In this document: positions 16,996-25,212 of the stretch, in pieces
How the letters are laid out: each line of letters begins with the position of its first letter
Position numbering within the stretch: position 1 is the stretch's first letter
Origin: Sphingomonas chungangi
GTDB lineage: Bacteria; Pseudomonadota; Alphaproteobacteria; Sphingomonadales; Sphingomonadaceae
Direction: 5' to 3'
Assembly: GCF_013778325.1 (NCBI RefSeq)
Contig: NZ_JACEIB010000001.1
Coordinates: forward strand, 558,001 to 622,000
Length of the DNA: 64,000 bases
Notes under the pieces: generated by a model
Database searches by the model: none
Seen by the model: the letters and a program-made list of their open reading frames with translations, nothing else
Told to the model about the DNA's origin: nothing
Made by a program: the position numbers and the translations under genes

Positions 16996-17859
16996 ATCCT
17001 TTCTGATCTTCACGAGCGCCGCCTTGTTGATTTCCACACCCCCCTTCGAGCGGATAACCCAGCCTGCATCTTCGCGCTGCTCGACGTTGTGGCCGAGGCT
17101 GTTGCGAGGCTCGATGACCTCCTTCAAATAGTTGCGGAGGATCAATAGCTCCGGTTCGCAATGGGGATGGGTGGCGAGTAGATTGCTGACGGCGTCGCTG
17201 GCGGCGCCATATAGAACCATGCTCGTCACGGACCGGCTCGACAGCCTTCCCTCGAGATCGGTCAGCTTCTCATATCGCTTCCGCGACGAACTGGCGAAGC
17301 CATACACCTGATCGTCGATCGCCTTGAGTAGTGCGACCTGCTCCTCTTGACTCATAAGTGCATAGGCATGTCGGATGACGTCACGCATGTGATCGTCGCC
17401 GCGCCCAGCCGAAACGACCGCAAGACCGCGCATGGCTTCGAGCCTCGAAAGACGCTCCACCACAAATCCTACATGTTCGATCAGCTTGCCGCGTAACTCC
17501 CGCCGGCCGGCGCAGTATACGCCGTCGATAGCCTGCTGCTTGACCCTTTCCCGAAGGACATCGGTCGGCGTGCCGCTGTAGAATATGATATCCGTGAAGC
17601 CGAAGCTGTTCCGCACTCGCCGGGCGACTTCGTCTCCCTTCGGTTGGCCCTCGCCGAGGTCGTAGTCCACGACCACAAGGTCATACTCGTGGAATTTCTC
17701 CTGTTGATCTGCCAGATGATCGAGACGCGAGGCGTCCGCCTCCTCGTCTACAACGAGCCCTAAGCCGTGTTTCGCGAGCTCGCGCTCCATTGCGGTGATG
17801 CCCGCACGCACGTCTGCCATCTGGTTCTCGAACCAGAGGACCCTGAATTCAAGCCTCAA
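16924..17859 (-). CDS. Receiver-domain (response-regulator-like) protein paired with the GHKL ATPase
   Basis: The 311-residue protein begins with a receiver-like domain: hydrophobic strand FRVLWFENQ, then YDLVVVDYDLGEGQ with Asp65 or Asp67 as the candidate phospho-acceptor, and DIIFYSGTP where the conserved Ser/Thr strand lies. The first strand lacks the usual acidic pair, so it is a divergent receiver. The C-terminal 190 residues are helical with no DNA-binding motif I recognise, and contain RNSLGHN and a conserved-looking EPRNSLGHNVEQRED segment. It starts within the end of the GHKL gene (11-bp overlap), so the two form a signalling pair, and its 3' end overlaps the methyltransferase gene on the opposite strand. 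Confidence 0.72.
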   Translation of the reverse strand: MRLEFRVLWFENQMADVRAGITAMERELAKHGLGLVVDEEADASRLDHLADQQEKFHEYDLVVVDYDLGEGQPKGDEVARRVRNSFGFTDIIFYSGTPTDVLRERVKQQAIDGVYCAGRRELRGKLIEHVGFVVERLSRLEAMRGLAVVSAGRGDDHMRDVIRHAYALMSQEEQVALLKAIDDQVYGFASSSRKRYEKLTDLEGRLSSRSVTSMVLYGAASDAVSNLLATHPHCEPELLILRNYLKEVIEPRNSLGHNVEQREDAGWVIRSKGGVEINKAALVKIRKDLANHLGNFVALIEKLRPTIDQAP

Positions 17860-20224
17860 CCTCTGCCCCCTTCGCCTTCGACGGACGAGGCAGGCGGATT
17901 AGGAAACGCGCCCCTCCAGCCTCGTAGGTGGGATCGAGTCCAATCGATCCCCCCATCGCGGTTATGACCTGAGTGGCATGGTATAGCCCGAGCCCGGATC
18001 CCGAAGCAGTTCCACTGTAACCCTTCTCGAATATCCGTGCACGGTCGACCTTTGCGGCATCGACGCCTCTGCCATTGTCCTCGACTAGCATCTCCAGGCC
18101 GAGGGCTTGCTTGACGCGTCGCACCGTGAACGAGATATGCGTGGCCTGCGCCTTGCGCGCGTTGCTCAAGAGATTGTCGAGCACGATCGAGACGTCGATT
18201 GGCTTGAATCGCGTGACGAGCTTGCTCTCGCCCCGGTCGAACGTCGCAAACTGGCCACCCTCGAACAACGATGCCACGTTCGATACGTATTCGTCCATGA
18301 ACTGGATCAGGTCCGCCTCGATCCAGTCGGCATCCATCTTGAAGTTGGCTTGGGTCGCGAACCTCGTCACGGCGAGGATCCGGCTGTTCTGGAAACTGAT
18401 CTGCTCCAGATCCGCAGCCAAATCGACGGGATCGATAGGATCGCCATCGGCAATTGCGCGCAAATTATTCGCGACGGCATCCTGTATTGCAGTGGCGTAG
18501 ATGATTACTTGATGATGGAGGAGCGTGAGCGTCTCGCTGTCCCGTGCTTCAAGGCTCGTCAGTAGGAGGGCACGTTCCCGTTCCTGCTCGTATTTCCGTT
18601 CGAAGACCTCCGCGCGCTGGACGGCCGCGCGAGCGGCTGCCTCGGCGGCAGTCCGTTTCCGGCTCTCGGCCTCAGCCTTCTTCTCCGCTTCGGCGGCCGC
18701 CTCTCGCAATTGTTCGAAGCGTCGGCGCGACCGCTCGATTCTTTCTAATAGACCCTGATCCCCGGTCTGTTCCGCGACGACGGCAAGCCCTTCCATCGCC
18801 CTCTCGAACTCCGAGGCTCTGTCGCTAATGGTATCGATCAACTCTCGATCGTAATCGAGGAGGCGCACGCCCTTCCTGCCTGCCAGGAGCCGAACGACCT
18901 CGATGATCCGTGAACGCGCTTGTTCGGACGAAAGGCCGCTGGTGTCTGAGCGATCGGCATCCAAGGTGTCCGCCCAGGTCACGTCCACCACGTATTTCTC
19001 GAGCCGTGTAAGGAGGTGGCGAAGGACGAACTCGTCGAGCTCCTTGGTTCGTGGACTCTCGACCAGTCCCGTGTCCCGGCTCGACGCCTCCCTGAAGACC
19101 GCGACAGGCGCCACGATGTCTATCCTACCAAGTAAATCGCGCGTCCCGAGATAGCGGGCGTAGCCCTGCTGCTTCCGCCGATCGATTCCGAACTCGTCGT
19201 TCTCCTCCTCGCCAATCGGAAAAACCCGGAAACCGTTGAGGAAAAGGAATACCGATCCGAACTTCACCGGCTCGATTCCCATCCGTCTGGTGAAGGTGCT
19301 CTTCGCGCTGCGATTGAGATAGAAGAGGTCCGCCGAGATATGGGCGTCATCGAGCAGTTCGTAGGGATTATCCTCCTCGATCTTGTAGATGAGCCTGTCT
19401 CGATCGTGCAGGGTCGTAGCGATCTTGCCGTTGACCAAGTCCACGGTCAGGCGTGTCGTCTTCCCTTCCAACACCTCCATGATTGAATTCGAGATGATAC
19501 CATTGACGGTTGGATTGCCCTTGGCGCGATCGACCTCGTCGGCCGCCTCCTCGCTTCGCGCATGGAGATGGATCTCCATGTCCTCCGGTGGCGCAAACGG
19601 ATCGACCAGCTTGGCCAGATAGTCGCGAAGCTGGAGCAGCTTCTTGCGCGACCAATGTTCGCGTAGGTCGCCTATCGCCAGTATCGTGCCTCCATCCGAC
19701 AACGCGCGGATGTGAGGGACGTCCGGGAGCGATCGAGGAGCGGTCATCCGGATGCCGATCTCCGCGAACTCCTGCTTCGGATCGATCTCGAAGTCGCTCC
19801 AGTCAATTTCGAGCTTGTGGACCACCTTGGTGCCCGACTGGCGCGAGAAGAGGTCGAGTGCGCTGCCTAGCCGATCGCAGGAGAAGCGGCCGATCCCCTT
19901 GTTGCCGGCATAGCCACGCCTCAGCGAGATCCGGTCCCTAAACCCCTCCGGAAGATCGTCGTCCTCTTCACCAGTGCGCTTTGCGGAAAAGGCTACGAAC
20001 AGCCACTTGGAAAGGATGTCGTTCCTGGACATTCCCTTTCCGTCGTCAACGATCCAAAGCCCTCCGTCGTCGAATACGATATCTACCCGTTTCGCATGCG
20101 CGTCGAAGGAGTTCTTGACGAGCTCAAAGACCGCAACGAAGTCGTTGGTGATGAGGTCGCGTCCGATGATATCCTTCAGTGACGAGCTGATTCGAAAGTG
20201 TTGCGGTCCCGCCTTGTTCTCCAT
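17849..20224 (-). CDS. Dual GHKL ATPase: MORC/Hsp90-like N-domain plus histidine-kinase-like C-domain
   Basis: The 791-residue protein has two ATP-binding GHKL domains. The first has ELVKNSFDA (34-42, with Glu34 and Asn38), DDGKGM (60-65) and GNKGIGRF (108-115), as in MORC, Hsp90 and MutL relatives. A long charged coiled coil fills roughly 470-570, followed by an LLHHQV segment that could be a histidine phospho-site. The second has DNLLSNARKA (683-692), EDNGRG (715-720) and GSGLGLYHA, as in sensor kinases. No membrane segment is present, so it is cytosolic. MORC-like ATPases are known near restriction-modification genes. A form carrying both domains beside a receiver, a Dcm-like enzyme and Vsr is unusual. 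The start at 20224 lies 21 bp from the divergent Vsr start. Confidence 0.85.
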   Translation of the reverse strand: MENKAGPQHFRISSSLKDIIGRDLITNDFVAVFELVKNSFDAHAKRVDIVFDDGGLWIVDDGKGMSRNDILSKWLFVAFSAKRTGEEDDDLPEGFRDRISLRRGYAGNKGIGRFSCDRLGSALDLFSRQSGTKVVHKLEIDWSDFEIDPKQEFAEIGIRMTAPRSLPDVPHIRALSDGGTILAIGDLREHWSRKKLLQLRDYLAKLVDPFAPPEDMEIHLHARSEEAADEVDRAKGNPTVNGIISNSIMEVLEGKTTRLTVDLVNGKIATTLHDRDRLIYKIEEDNPYELLDDAHISADLFYLNRSAKSTFTRRMGIEPVKFGSVFLFLNGFRVFPIGEEENDEFGIDRRKQQGYARYLGTRDLLGRIDIVAPVAVFREASSRDTGLVESPRTKELDEFVLRHLLTRLEKYVVDVTWADTLDADRSDTSGLSSEQARSRIIEVVRLLAGRKGVRLLDYDRELIDTISDRASEFERAMEGLAVVAEQTGDQGLLERIERSRRRFEQLREAAAEAEKKAEAESRKRTAAEAAARAAVQRAEVFERKYEQERERALLLTSLEARDSETLTLLHHQVIIYATAIQDAVANNLRAIADGDPIDPVDLAADLEQISFQNSRILAVTRFATQANFKMDADWIEADLIQFMDEYVSNVASLFEGGQFATFDRGESKLVTRFKPIDVSIVLDNLLSNARKAQATHISFTVRRVKQALGLEMLVEDNGRGVDAAKVDRARIFEKGYSGTASGSGLGLYHATQVITAMGGSIGLDPTYEAGGARFLIRLPRPSKAKGAEVEA

Positions 20225-20245
20225 GGCCCGATAGTAGCAGTCGCG

Positions 20246-20689
20246 ATGCGCGAGTCGAGCATGGAGCCGGAAGCGAAGCGGAGCCTGATGGCTCGGTTCA
20301 AGGGCAAGAACACTCGACCGGAAATCCTCGTCCGCCAGCTCCTTAATCGATCAGGCTATCGTTTCAGGTTGCATCGCCGAGATCTTCCCGGGACGCCAGA
20401 TATCATCCTGCCCCGGCATCGGATCGCGATCTTCGTGCACGGCTGTTTCTGGCATCATCACGAGGGATGCCGCGTTGCGAAGGTTCCCGCGTCTCGATCG
20501 GAGTTCTGGCGAACGAAATTCGCCACCAACAAGGAACGCGACGCGCGCAACGAAGCCTTGCTGGAGAAGGCTGGCTGGAAGGTCATCACGATCTGGGAAT
20601 GCGAGGCGCGAGGTGATCGCCTCGAAACCCTTCTATCTGATCTGGGACTTCCGCCGAACACCCAGGAAACCTCTCGCTCCGGCGCCTGA
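20246..20689 (+). CDS. vsr: Very short patch repair (Vsr) endonuclease
   Basis: The product of about 147 residues matches Vsr throughout: KGKNTRPEILVRQLL, the catalytic and metal region LPGTPDIILP with its Asp, IFVHGCFWHHHEGC (zinc and mismatch recognition), SRSEFWRTKFATNKERD and the closing GWKVITIWECEAR. Vsr nicks beside T:G mismatches left by deamination of 5-methylcytosine so that they are restored to C:G. The start at 20246 gives the normal N-terminal length; 20261 is an alternative. It runs divergently from the GHKL gene with only 21 bp between starts, so their promoters must overlap within the coding regions or be shared. Confidence 0.94.
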   Translation: MRESSMEPEAKRSLMARFKGKNTRPEILVRQLLNRSGYRFRLHRRDLPGTPDIILPRHRIAIFVHGCFWHHHEGCRVAKVPASRSEFWRTKFATNKERDARNEALLEKAGWKVITIWECEARGDRLETLLSDLGLPPNTQETSRSGA

Positions 20690-20796
20690 TGCGTCCGGGC
20701 GATGGAAGGCCAGCACGATCGACGCGATCATGCAGCTCTGGTCATAGGCCCTTCTCTTGGTCGAGGATCCCTGCTGACGGCGCCACCCACATGGAG

Positions 20797-21174
20797 CTAC
20801 TCGCTCTCGAAGGAAGTGCAGGCTCTGGAGGTATTATAGACCAGCCGAATACATACGACTGCTCGATCGAAATCAGCCTGCTTGTCAGGCTCGATATGCG
20901 GCCGGAACGCCTCGATGACATCCGGAAGGTTGCGCGCTGCCAACAATTTTGAGCGGAAGGCGGTCCTATCGGCACAATCATCTGACGCATTTAGGCGCTG
21001 GTTCGCCCGCCATGCGATCTCGAGAAGTCCATCGAGAATACCTTCGAGCAGCAGGATCGGCTCGCTCTGCATTGCCGAACGGTCGGCGATGGCCAATCGC
21101 CGCTCCATATCGGCGCGTGCCTTACTGGCCTTTTCGCGGAAGCGCGCTTGCCGCTCAGCTCCCGAACTGACCAT
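20797..21174 (-). CDS. Hypothetical small helical protein
   Basis: I do not recognise this 125-residue protein. It begins with a charged, probably coiled helix (GAERQARFREKASKARADMERRLAIA), followed by a hydrophobic helix (EPILLLEGILDGLLEIAWRANQRL) and a mixed tail. The start at 21174 is preferred because an upstream extension would run over a perfect inverted repeat at 21198-21230 that lies just before the gene and looks like its operator. The gene heads a leftward group and could be a regulator that binds that repeat; this is inference. Confidence 0.5.
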   Translation of the reverse strand: MVSSGAERQARFREKASKARADMERRLAIADRSAMQSEPILLLEGILDGLLEIAWRANQRLNASDDCADRTAFRSKLLAARNLPDVIEAFRPHIEPDKQADFDRAVVCIRLVYNTSRACTSFESE

Positions 21175-21197
21175 ATCGCTGCCTCGCTCTATTGGGG

Positions 21198-21230
21198 CGT
21201 CACGTAACGACGCAAGGTCGTTACGTGACG
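21198..21230. promoter_or_regulatory. Perfect 14-bp inverted repeat, likely operator
   Basis: Arms CGTCACGTAACGAC (21198-21211) and its exact complement (21217-21230) are separated by GCAAG. The site is 24 bp upstream of the start at 21174 and downstream of the stop region of none of its neighbours on that strand, which favours an operator over a terminator. There is no T-tract on either side. Confidence 0.65.
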
Positions 21231-21281
21231 GACTGTTGATGGTGAAATCGACATCACAATACAAGGTTGCCGCGCACGAGA

Positions 21282-21824
21282 TCACGCATCCGACAACGCA
21301 AACTCGATGGTGAGTTCGGCGAGCCTCGCCTCGGCGCGCTCGGTGCCGCGGGCGAGGTTGTCGCTGGGCCAGCCGGCACGCCGGACGAAGCGCCCGCTTT
21401 CGCAGGCATAGTGACCGTGGCGTCGGCCGACGCCCCGCGGCACGATCACAGCGCGCTCGTCGCCCTTGGCCATCCAGAGTTGCCCGAACTGGAGCCGGAT
21501 CAGGTGACCGAGGTCCATCGAGATTCCGATCCGCTTGGGGCCGCTCTCGACATCAGCAGGATCGAACACCGCTACCACCGCGTCGCGGCCGAGTGCGGCG
21601 GTCGCCTGACAGCATGCCTGCACCGGCGCTGGATCGAAGCCGATGAAGCTATGGTAGATAGCGGGGTTGGTCATCGCCTCTTTGCGGCCTTCCAACAATA
21701 TGATCAATGCGCGCATGCTCGCCTGGGTGGGGTTGATGTCGAAGTCCATCTCGTCGTCTCCGTTCAGACCGCCAAAGGCCTTTTCCTCCGGCTCCCGGTC
21801 CTCGACCGAGCCCTTCACCACCAT
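21282..21824 (-). CDS. Hypothetical element protein (about 180 aa)
   Basis: I do not recognise this protein. It reads as a compact alpha/beta protein with DFDINPTQASMRALIILLEGRKEAM, FIGFDPAPVQACC, VVAVFDPADVE and IGISMDLGHLIRLQFGQLWM. The start could be the ATG/GTG cluster at 21818-21824, directly behind AGGAGG, or ATG 21749 behind GGAGAC. It belongs to a leftward series of five unknown genes between the Vsr and SLATT regions that looks like backbone of the mobile element. A closely spaced order with the next gene (75 bp) suggests joint transcription. Confidence 0.6.
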   Translation of the reverse strand: MVVKGSVEDREPEEKAFGGLNGDDEMDFDINPTQASMRALIILLEGRKEAMTNPAIYHSFIGFDPAPVQACCQATAALGRDAVVAVFDPADVESGPKRIGISMDLGHLIRLQFGQLWMAKGDERAVIVPRGVGRRHGHYACESGRFVRRAGWPSDNLARGTERAEARLAELTIEFALSDA

Positions 21825-21899
21825 CCTCCTTCCTGTGTCCGGCTCTGCCGCAGCGATGAGCGGGACAGCCGCACCGTCCCGCCCTTGAGCCTGTTTCGA

Positions 21900-22577
21900 T
21901 CAGACGAGGCGCCTGCGCCGCTGCCACGCCGTGCGGATCACCTCGCGGCCACGATCGCTGCAGAAGGGTGTGATCCGCGTCGAGAAGCCGAGCCGCCCGT
22001 CGATCGCAAGCGTGCTGAGGCAGAGATGGCCGTGCAGAGGATTGCCACTCCCGGCCCGTGCCGGCGCATGGACGACCGCGACCACCGCGCCGCCATGCGC
22101 CTCGACCAGTTCGCGCGCGACGCCGCGCAATTCCTCGCGGAAGACATGGAGGCGGCTGGCATCCGGATCGGTGATCGTCGCATAGCCCAGCAGCGGCGTG
22201 GCACCCGCCGCGTCCCGCGCGATCTCGCGATCGATGCGCGCGGCGAGCAGCACCGCATCGGCGAAGCTGTCGTCCACACCGACGGGTGCCAGCGTCTCGG
22301 CCCAGGCTGCCGTGACGGCCTGGAGGTCGGGGCTCCAGGACGGCCGCAGCTTGGCGGCGACGAAGGCCGAGGCGCTGTTGTCGTATTCGCGATAGCGGGA
22401 GCGCAACACGCCCCACATCACACGGAGGCCGACGGCGCCGGGCGGATCGCCGATCAGCGGGAGCTGGCTGTGCGGATTGGTCGGATCGGGCTTCAGCGTC
22501 GCGTTCAGCAGCACGGCCCTATCCGGGAGCGCGGGCAATGCGGCAGTGGCTGCCGGCACGGTCTTGCGCTTGGCCAT
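21900..22577 (-). CDS. Hypothetical element protein with an HGH segment
   Basis: A 225-residue protein of unknown family. It is rich in Ala and Arg. The C-terminal third contains GAVVAVVHAPARAGSGNPLHGHLCLST, which faintly recalls the NPHxH motif of HUH nucleases, but no catalytic Tyr region or other relaxase landmark accompanies it, so I do not assign that function. The start ATG 22577 overlaps the stop of the upstream gene (TGATG), which shows translational coupling. The preceding GTG at 22580 is less likely. Confidence 0.6.
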   Translation of the reverse strand: MAKRKTVPAATAALPALPDRAVLLNATLKPDPTNPHSQLPLIGDPPGAVGLRVMWGVLRSRYREYDNSASAFVAAKLRPSWSPDLQAVTAAWAETLAPVGVDDSFADAVLLAARIDREIARDAAGATPLLGYATITDPDASRLHVFREELRGVARELVEAHGGAVVAVVHAPARAGSGNPLHGHLCLSTLAIDGRLGFSTRITPFCSDRGREVIRTAWQRRRRLV

Positions 22578-23026
22578 CACAGCGCCTCCGCCACGAGCAT
22601 GGCGAACTCGGCATCGAAGGCCGCGAGCGCCTCATTCTCCTGATACGCGGAGAGCAGGGGCGAGCCGAGGTCGCACCACAGCATGCCATCCTCGATCCAG
22701 AACCACATGGGCTTGCCACGATAGCGGCCGAACAGCACGAGCTCACCGCCGGGCGTGCGCGCGAAGCGGAAGCCGGGGTGCGGCAGCATCATCCACGAGG
22801 TGGCGATGCCGACGTCGACCGTCAGGCGGCCGTCCGCCTCGATTTCGATGAAGAGCGTGCTGCGCCGTTCGATATCGGCATAGTCACCGGATGACGGCGG
22901 CGCTTCGCCAATGTCCGTGACGGCGATGTCGAATCCGTCGGGCATAGTGCCGCCGTTGGCGGCCGTGATCATGCGCGCGAGCACGACGCGCGCGGTATCG
23001 GAATTGATCCTGGTGTTGGTGGTCAT
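22577..23026 (-). CDS. Hypothetical element protein (149 aa)
   Basis: I do not recognise this protein. The likely start is ATG 23026 (TTNTRINSDTARVVLARMITAANGG), since the open frame upstream has composition unlike its neighbours. The body has beta-rich segments RSTLFIEIEADGRLTVDVGIATSWMMLP and ELVLFGRYRGKPMWFWIEDGMLWCDLGSPLL and no known catalytic motif. It is coupled to the next gene by a TGATG overlap. Together with neighbours it forms part of the element's leftward block of unknown genes. Confidence 0.6.
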   Translation of the reverse strand: MTTNTRINSDTARVVLARMITAANGGTMPDGFDIAVTDIGEAPPSSGDYADIERRSTLFIEIEADGRLTVDVGIATSWMMLPHPGFRFARTPGGELVLFGRYRGKPMWFWIEDGMLWCDLGSPLLSAYQENEALAAFDAEFAMLVAEAL

Positions 23027-23274
23027 AAGTGGTTGGTCCTTGCTGGAGTCAGGCTCCCCTTCGATTTTCATCGTCCCGGCGAAGCCGACCCCGTTTCCGC
23101 CCTTCCCCTCTGTTCCTTCTGTTCTGCGGCCGTCAGCGGTTGTGGCCGACGCGGCATCAGCGTGTTTCCGGCAGCACCATCCCACGTGCGAGGCGGTGGA
23201 CGATGCGCCATCAAGCCCGTCGACCATGACCGTGCCCGGCTTCCGGCCATTAAGCGCGACCTGAGGCGTCTCGA

Positions 23275-23610
23275 TCATCTCGCGGACGGCGCGGGCTCGT
23301 GCCCGAGCCGAATCTCGAACCGGAGGAGGGTTGCGCAGAATAGGGCGAGCCGCTCCCGCTTGGCATCGTCGAGCGGTAAGGCATCCAGCGACGCGGCCTG
23401 CCCGGCTTCCAAGCCAGCGACGGTCTCCGGCGAGAGGCCAACGATCTGCTCCAACATGTCGAAGGAGAGGCCGTTCCTCGCGAGCAGCCGCATGGCGGCT
23501 CGCCGAGTGGAGCGTGCGGCACGGTCATCGTCCGCCCCGCAGGCGGCGCATCGCCCGGATCGTTTCACGGGCGGCACGCGTGACGCCGTCGCTGCGATCG
23601 TCCTCATCAA
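23275..23610 (-). CDS. Hypothetical small protein with CxxC and helix-turn-helix-like segment
   Basis: The 111-residue product has a single CAAC pair near residue 21-24 and a helix-turn-helix-like stretch, NGLSFDMLEQIVGLSPETVAGLEAG, suggesting a small DNA-binding regulator. The full ORF overlaps the upstream gene by 86 bp. A start at ATG 23493 would remove the overlap but has no clear ribosome binding site. I cannot name a family. Confidence 0.45.
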   Translation of the reverse strand: MMRTIAATASRVPPVKRSGRCAACGADDDRAARSTRRAAMRLLARNGLSFDMLEQIVGLSPETVAGLEAGQAASLDALPLDDAKRERLALFCATLLRFEIRLGHEPAPSAR

Positions 23611-24058
23611 GGTAAGGCGATTCTGGCGTGATCGTCAGCCCGCAGGCGTCTAGCAACACGGACGGCCCTGCGCCATCCGCAGGCGGCACCAGCCAGAGGC
23701 TGCCGTCCCCATGGCGGTAGCCGCACAGCGACCAGAGCATCCGCACCGAGCGCGTGCGCCCAGCCACGACGTCGATTGTCACCTCGTCGAGCAGTTCCGG
23801 GGCGAAACCATGTCGGATGATGACGACATCCATCTTCTCGATCGTCGCGACCGAGATCATGGCGGCCCTGAACACGGGCAGCGTATTGATCGGCGTCGCG
23901 CAGACTAGCGTCCGAATGCCGGGCATGGCGAAGCAAGGAGCGGGCAGCGACCAAGTCGGTTTGAGGAGGGCGGTGTCGGTCGCGCCGAGCGCCGCGAGCA
24001 GCGGTCGGAGCAGGACGAGCGACGTCGGCGAGACGAGCTCGATTGCGTATTCGGGCAT
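23525..24058 (-). CDS. Hypothetical element protein (177 aa)
   Basis: I do not recognise this protein. Starting at ATG 24058 (MPEYAIELVSPTSLVLLRPLL) it gives 177 residues of alpha/beta character: IRTLVCATPINTLPVFRAAMISVATIE, VTIDVVAGRTRSVRMLWSLC, and a C-terminal acidic segment ESPYLDEDDRSDG followed by basic residues. It is the first gene of the leftward block 21282-24058, and the promoter probably lies in 24059-24180, a region that also faces the rightward pair at 24382. Confidence 0.55.
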   Translation of the reverse strand: MPEYAIELVSPTSLVLLRPLLAALGATDTALLKPTWSLPAPCFAMPGIRTLVCATPINTLPVFRAAMISVATIEKMDVVIIRHGFAPELLDEVTIDVVAGRTRSVRMLWSLCGYRHGDGSLWLVPPADGAGPSVLLDACGLTITPESPYLDEDDRSDGVTRAARETIRAMRRLRGGR

Positions 24059-24381
24059 GGAGGGAGCCTTCGGCCATGAGGATCGCCGGGCGATTGCCCG
24101 GGTCAGGCCGTGCGTGACTTTCATCTCGCTGCCGGCTTCACCGGCCGCGCATTCACCCTTTTACAATGCTCCTACCGTCGCCTCGTAGATTGTTAGATGC
24201 TGGTCCACAAACTGCCTGTCTTGGCTGCCATTCGTGAGAACGACCTTAAACTTCGGCTTGTTGACAACTCAGACTCGCTCGGGCGGACGGCTTTTGCAGT
24301 CCTACTGCCTGACGCATGGTGTATGGAACCGCCCAGTCGCGACGGAGCAGCGCCAAAATCACGTTTACCGAAGGGTGGAAG
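24059..24381. other. Divergent intergenic region between element block and SLATT pair
   Basis: It contains no convincing gene. The composition changes here from GC-rich to AT-richer DNA, with a likely promoter around 24150-24300, and it ends in GAAGGGTGGAAG, the ribosome binding site of the gene at 24382. Confidence 0.4.
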
Positions 24382-24975
24382 ATGGAACCGAAAAATAATG
24401 CGGAAAAACACCGGCATTTGGAATGGGCAATCCAAGCGCGGTTCAAAAACCTACAATGCTGCCTTAGACTTTTGCGCTTATTGCAGGACAACCCTGTATT
24501 CTGGCGCACGCAGGATCGATCGGCTGCGGCGCAGGAACTAATTTCGGTCGCTTTCTCCCTTTGGAGGGCCGCCTTCCTCGCGGATAAGACTGGGAAACGC
24601 GAGCAAGTTTTCGCGCACGGCGTCAGTTTTTTAGAGCGTATAGTTGAAGACAACGCAATTGCATATTCTCAAGACAAAAGTTCACGCGAATGGACATTCA
24701 ATTACTATACGAAGAATGCTCGGTATTCTTTAGAATATATTCACAAAAGATTTCCTGATTTCACAATAGAGTATAAAATTATGGCGAAGAGGAAGCCAAA
24801 AGAAAGATGGATGTATTGTCATGAGTTATTGGATGGTGCCGTCGATAAATTCGAAAAAGAAATCGATAATTTACGCGAAAAAGCGGCAATCTCTATCGCA
24901 AAGAAGGATCGGAGAAGAACGGTGAAAGAGCAGAGGGCAACGGTTAAAGCCATAAAAGCTGCTGCTAAGTCATAG
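24382..24975 (+). CDS. Unknown helical, Lys-rich protein upstream of the SLATT-like gene
   Basis: I do not recognise this 197-residue protein. It is predicted mostly helical: KHRHLEWAIQARFKNLQCCLRLLRLLQ, AAAQELISVAFSLWRAAFLADK, and a long Lys/Arg-rich C-terminal coiled coil (DKFEKEIDNLREKAAISIAKKD). No nucleotidyltransferase, nuclease or kinase motif is seen. The codon and base use are AT-richer than flanking genes, suggesting recent transfer. ATG 24382 is preferred for its ribosome binding site. It precedes the SLATT-like membrane protein on the same strand with a 237-bp gap, so the pair may act together, perhaps as sensor and effector; that is inference. Confidence 0.65.
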   Translation: MEPKNNAEKHRHLEWAIQARFKNLQCCLRLLRLLQDNPVFWRTQDRSAAAQELISVAFSLWRAAFLADKTGKREQVFAHGVSFLERIVEDNAIAYSQDKSSREWTFNYYTKNARYSLEYIHKRFPDFTIEYKIMAKRKPKERWMYCHELLDGAVDKFEKEIDNLREKAAISIAKKDRRRTVKEQRATVKAIKAAAKS

Positions 24976-25212
24976 ATATATATCGACCTGTGATCCTGCT
25001 TCCGAGCTGTCCGACTACCGGCTCATCCAGAACCTGCTAATATAGTTCATGGAACTGCCGAGGCCGTCTTATGGTGCGGAGCGTCAAGGCCTAGCGGAAA
25101 GCAGAATAACGGATTGAGATTTAGCTTGATGTGCGCGTGTCATTAGACACTCACAACACCGCTATCTCTCTTAGATAATCGAAGATAGTATCTTTCATAA
25201 ATGGGGGTGTCG

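Noticed and set aside
21900-22577. HUH relaxase assignment from NPLHGHL segment
   Set aside because: Only a faint match to the NPHxH motif; no Tyr motif or other relaxase regions. A separate, convincing relaxase is at 33196-35772.
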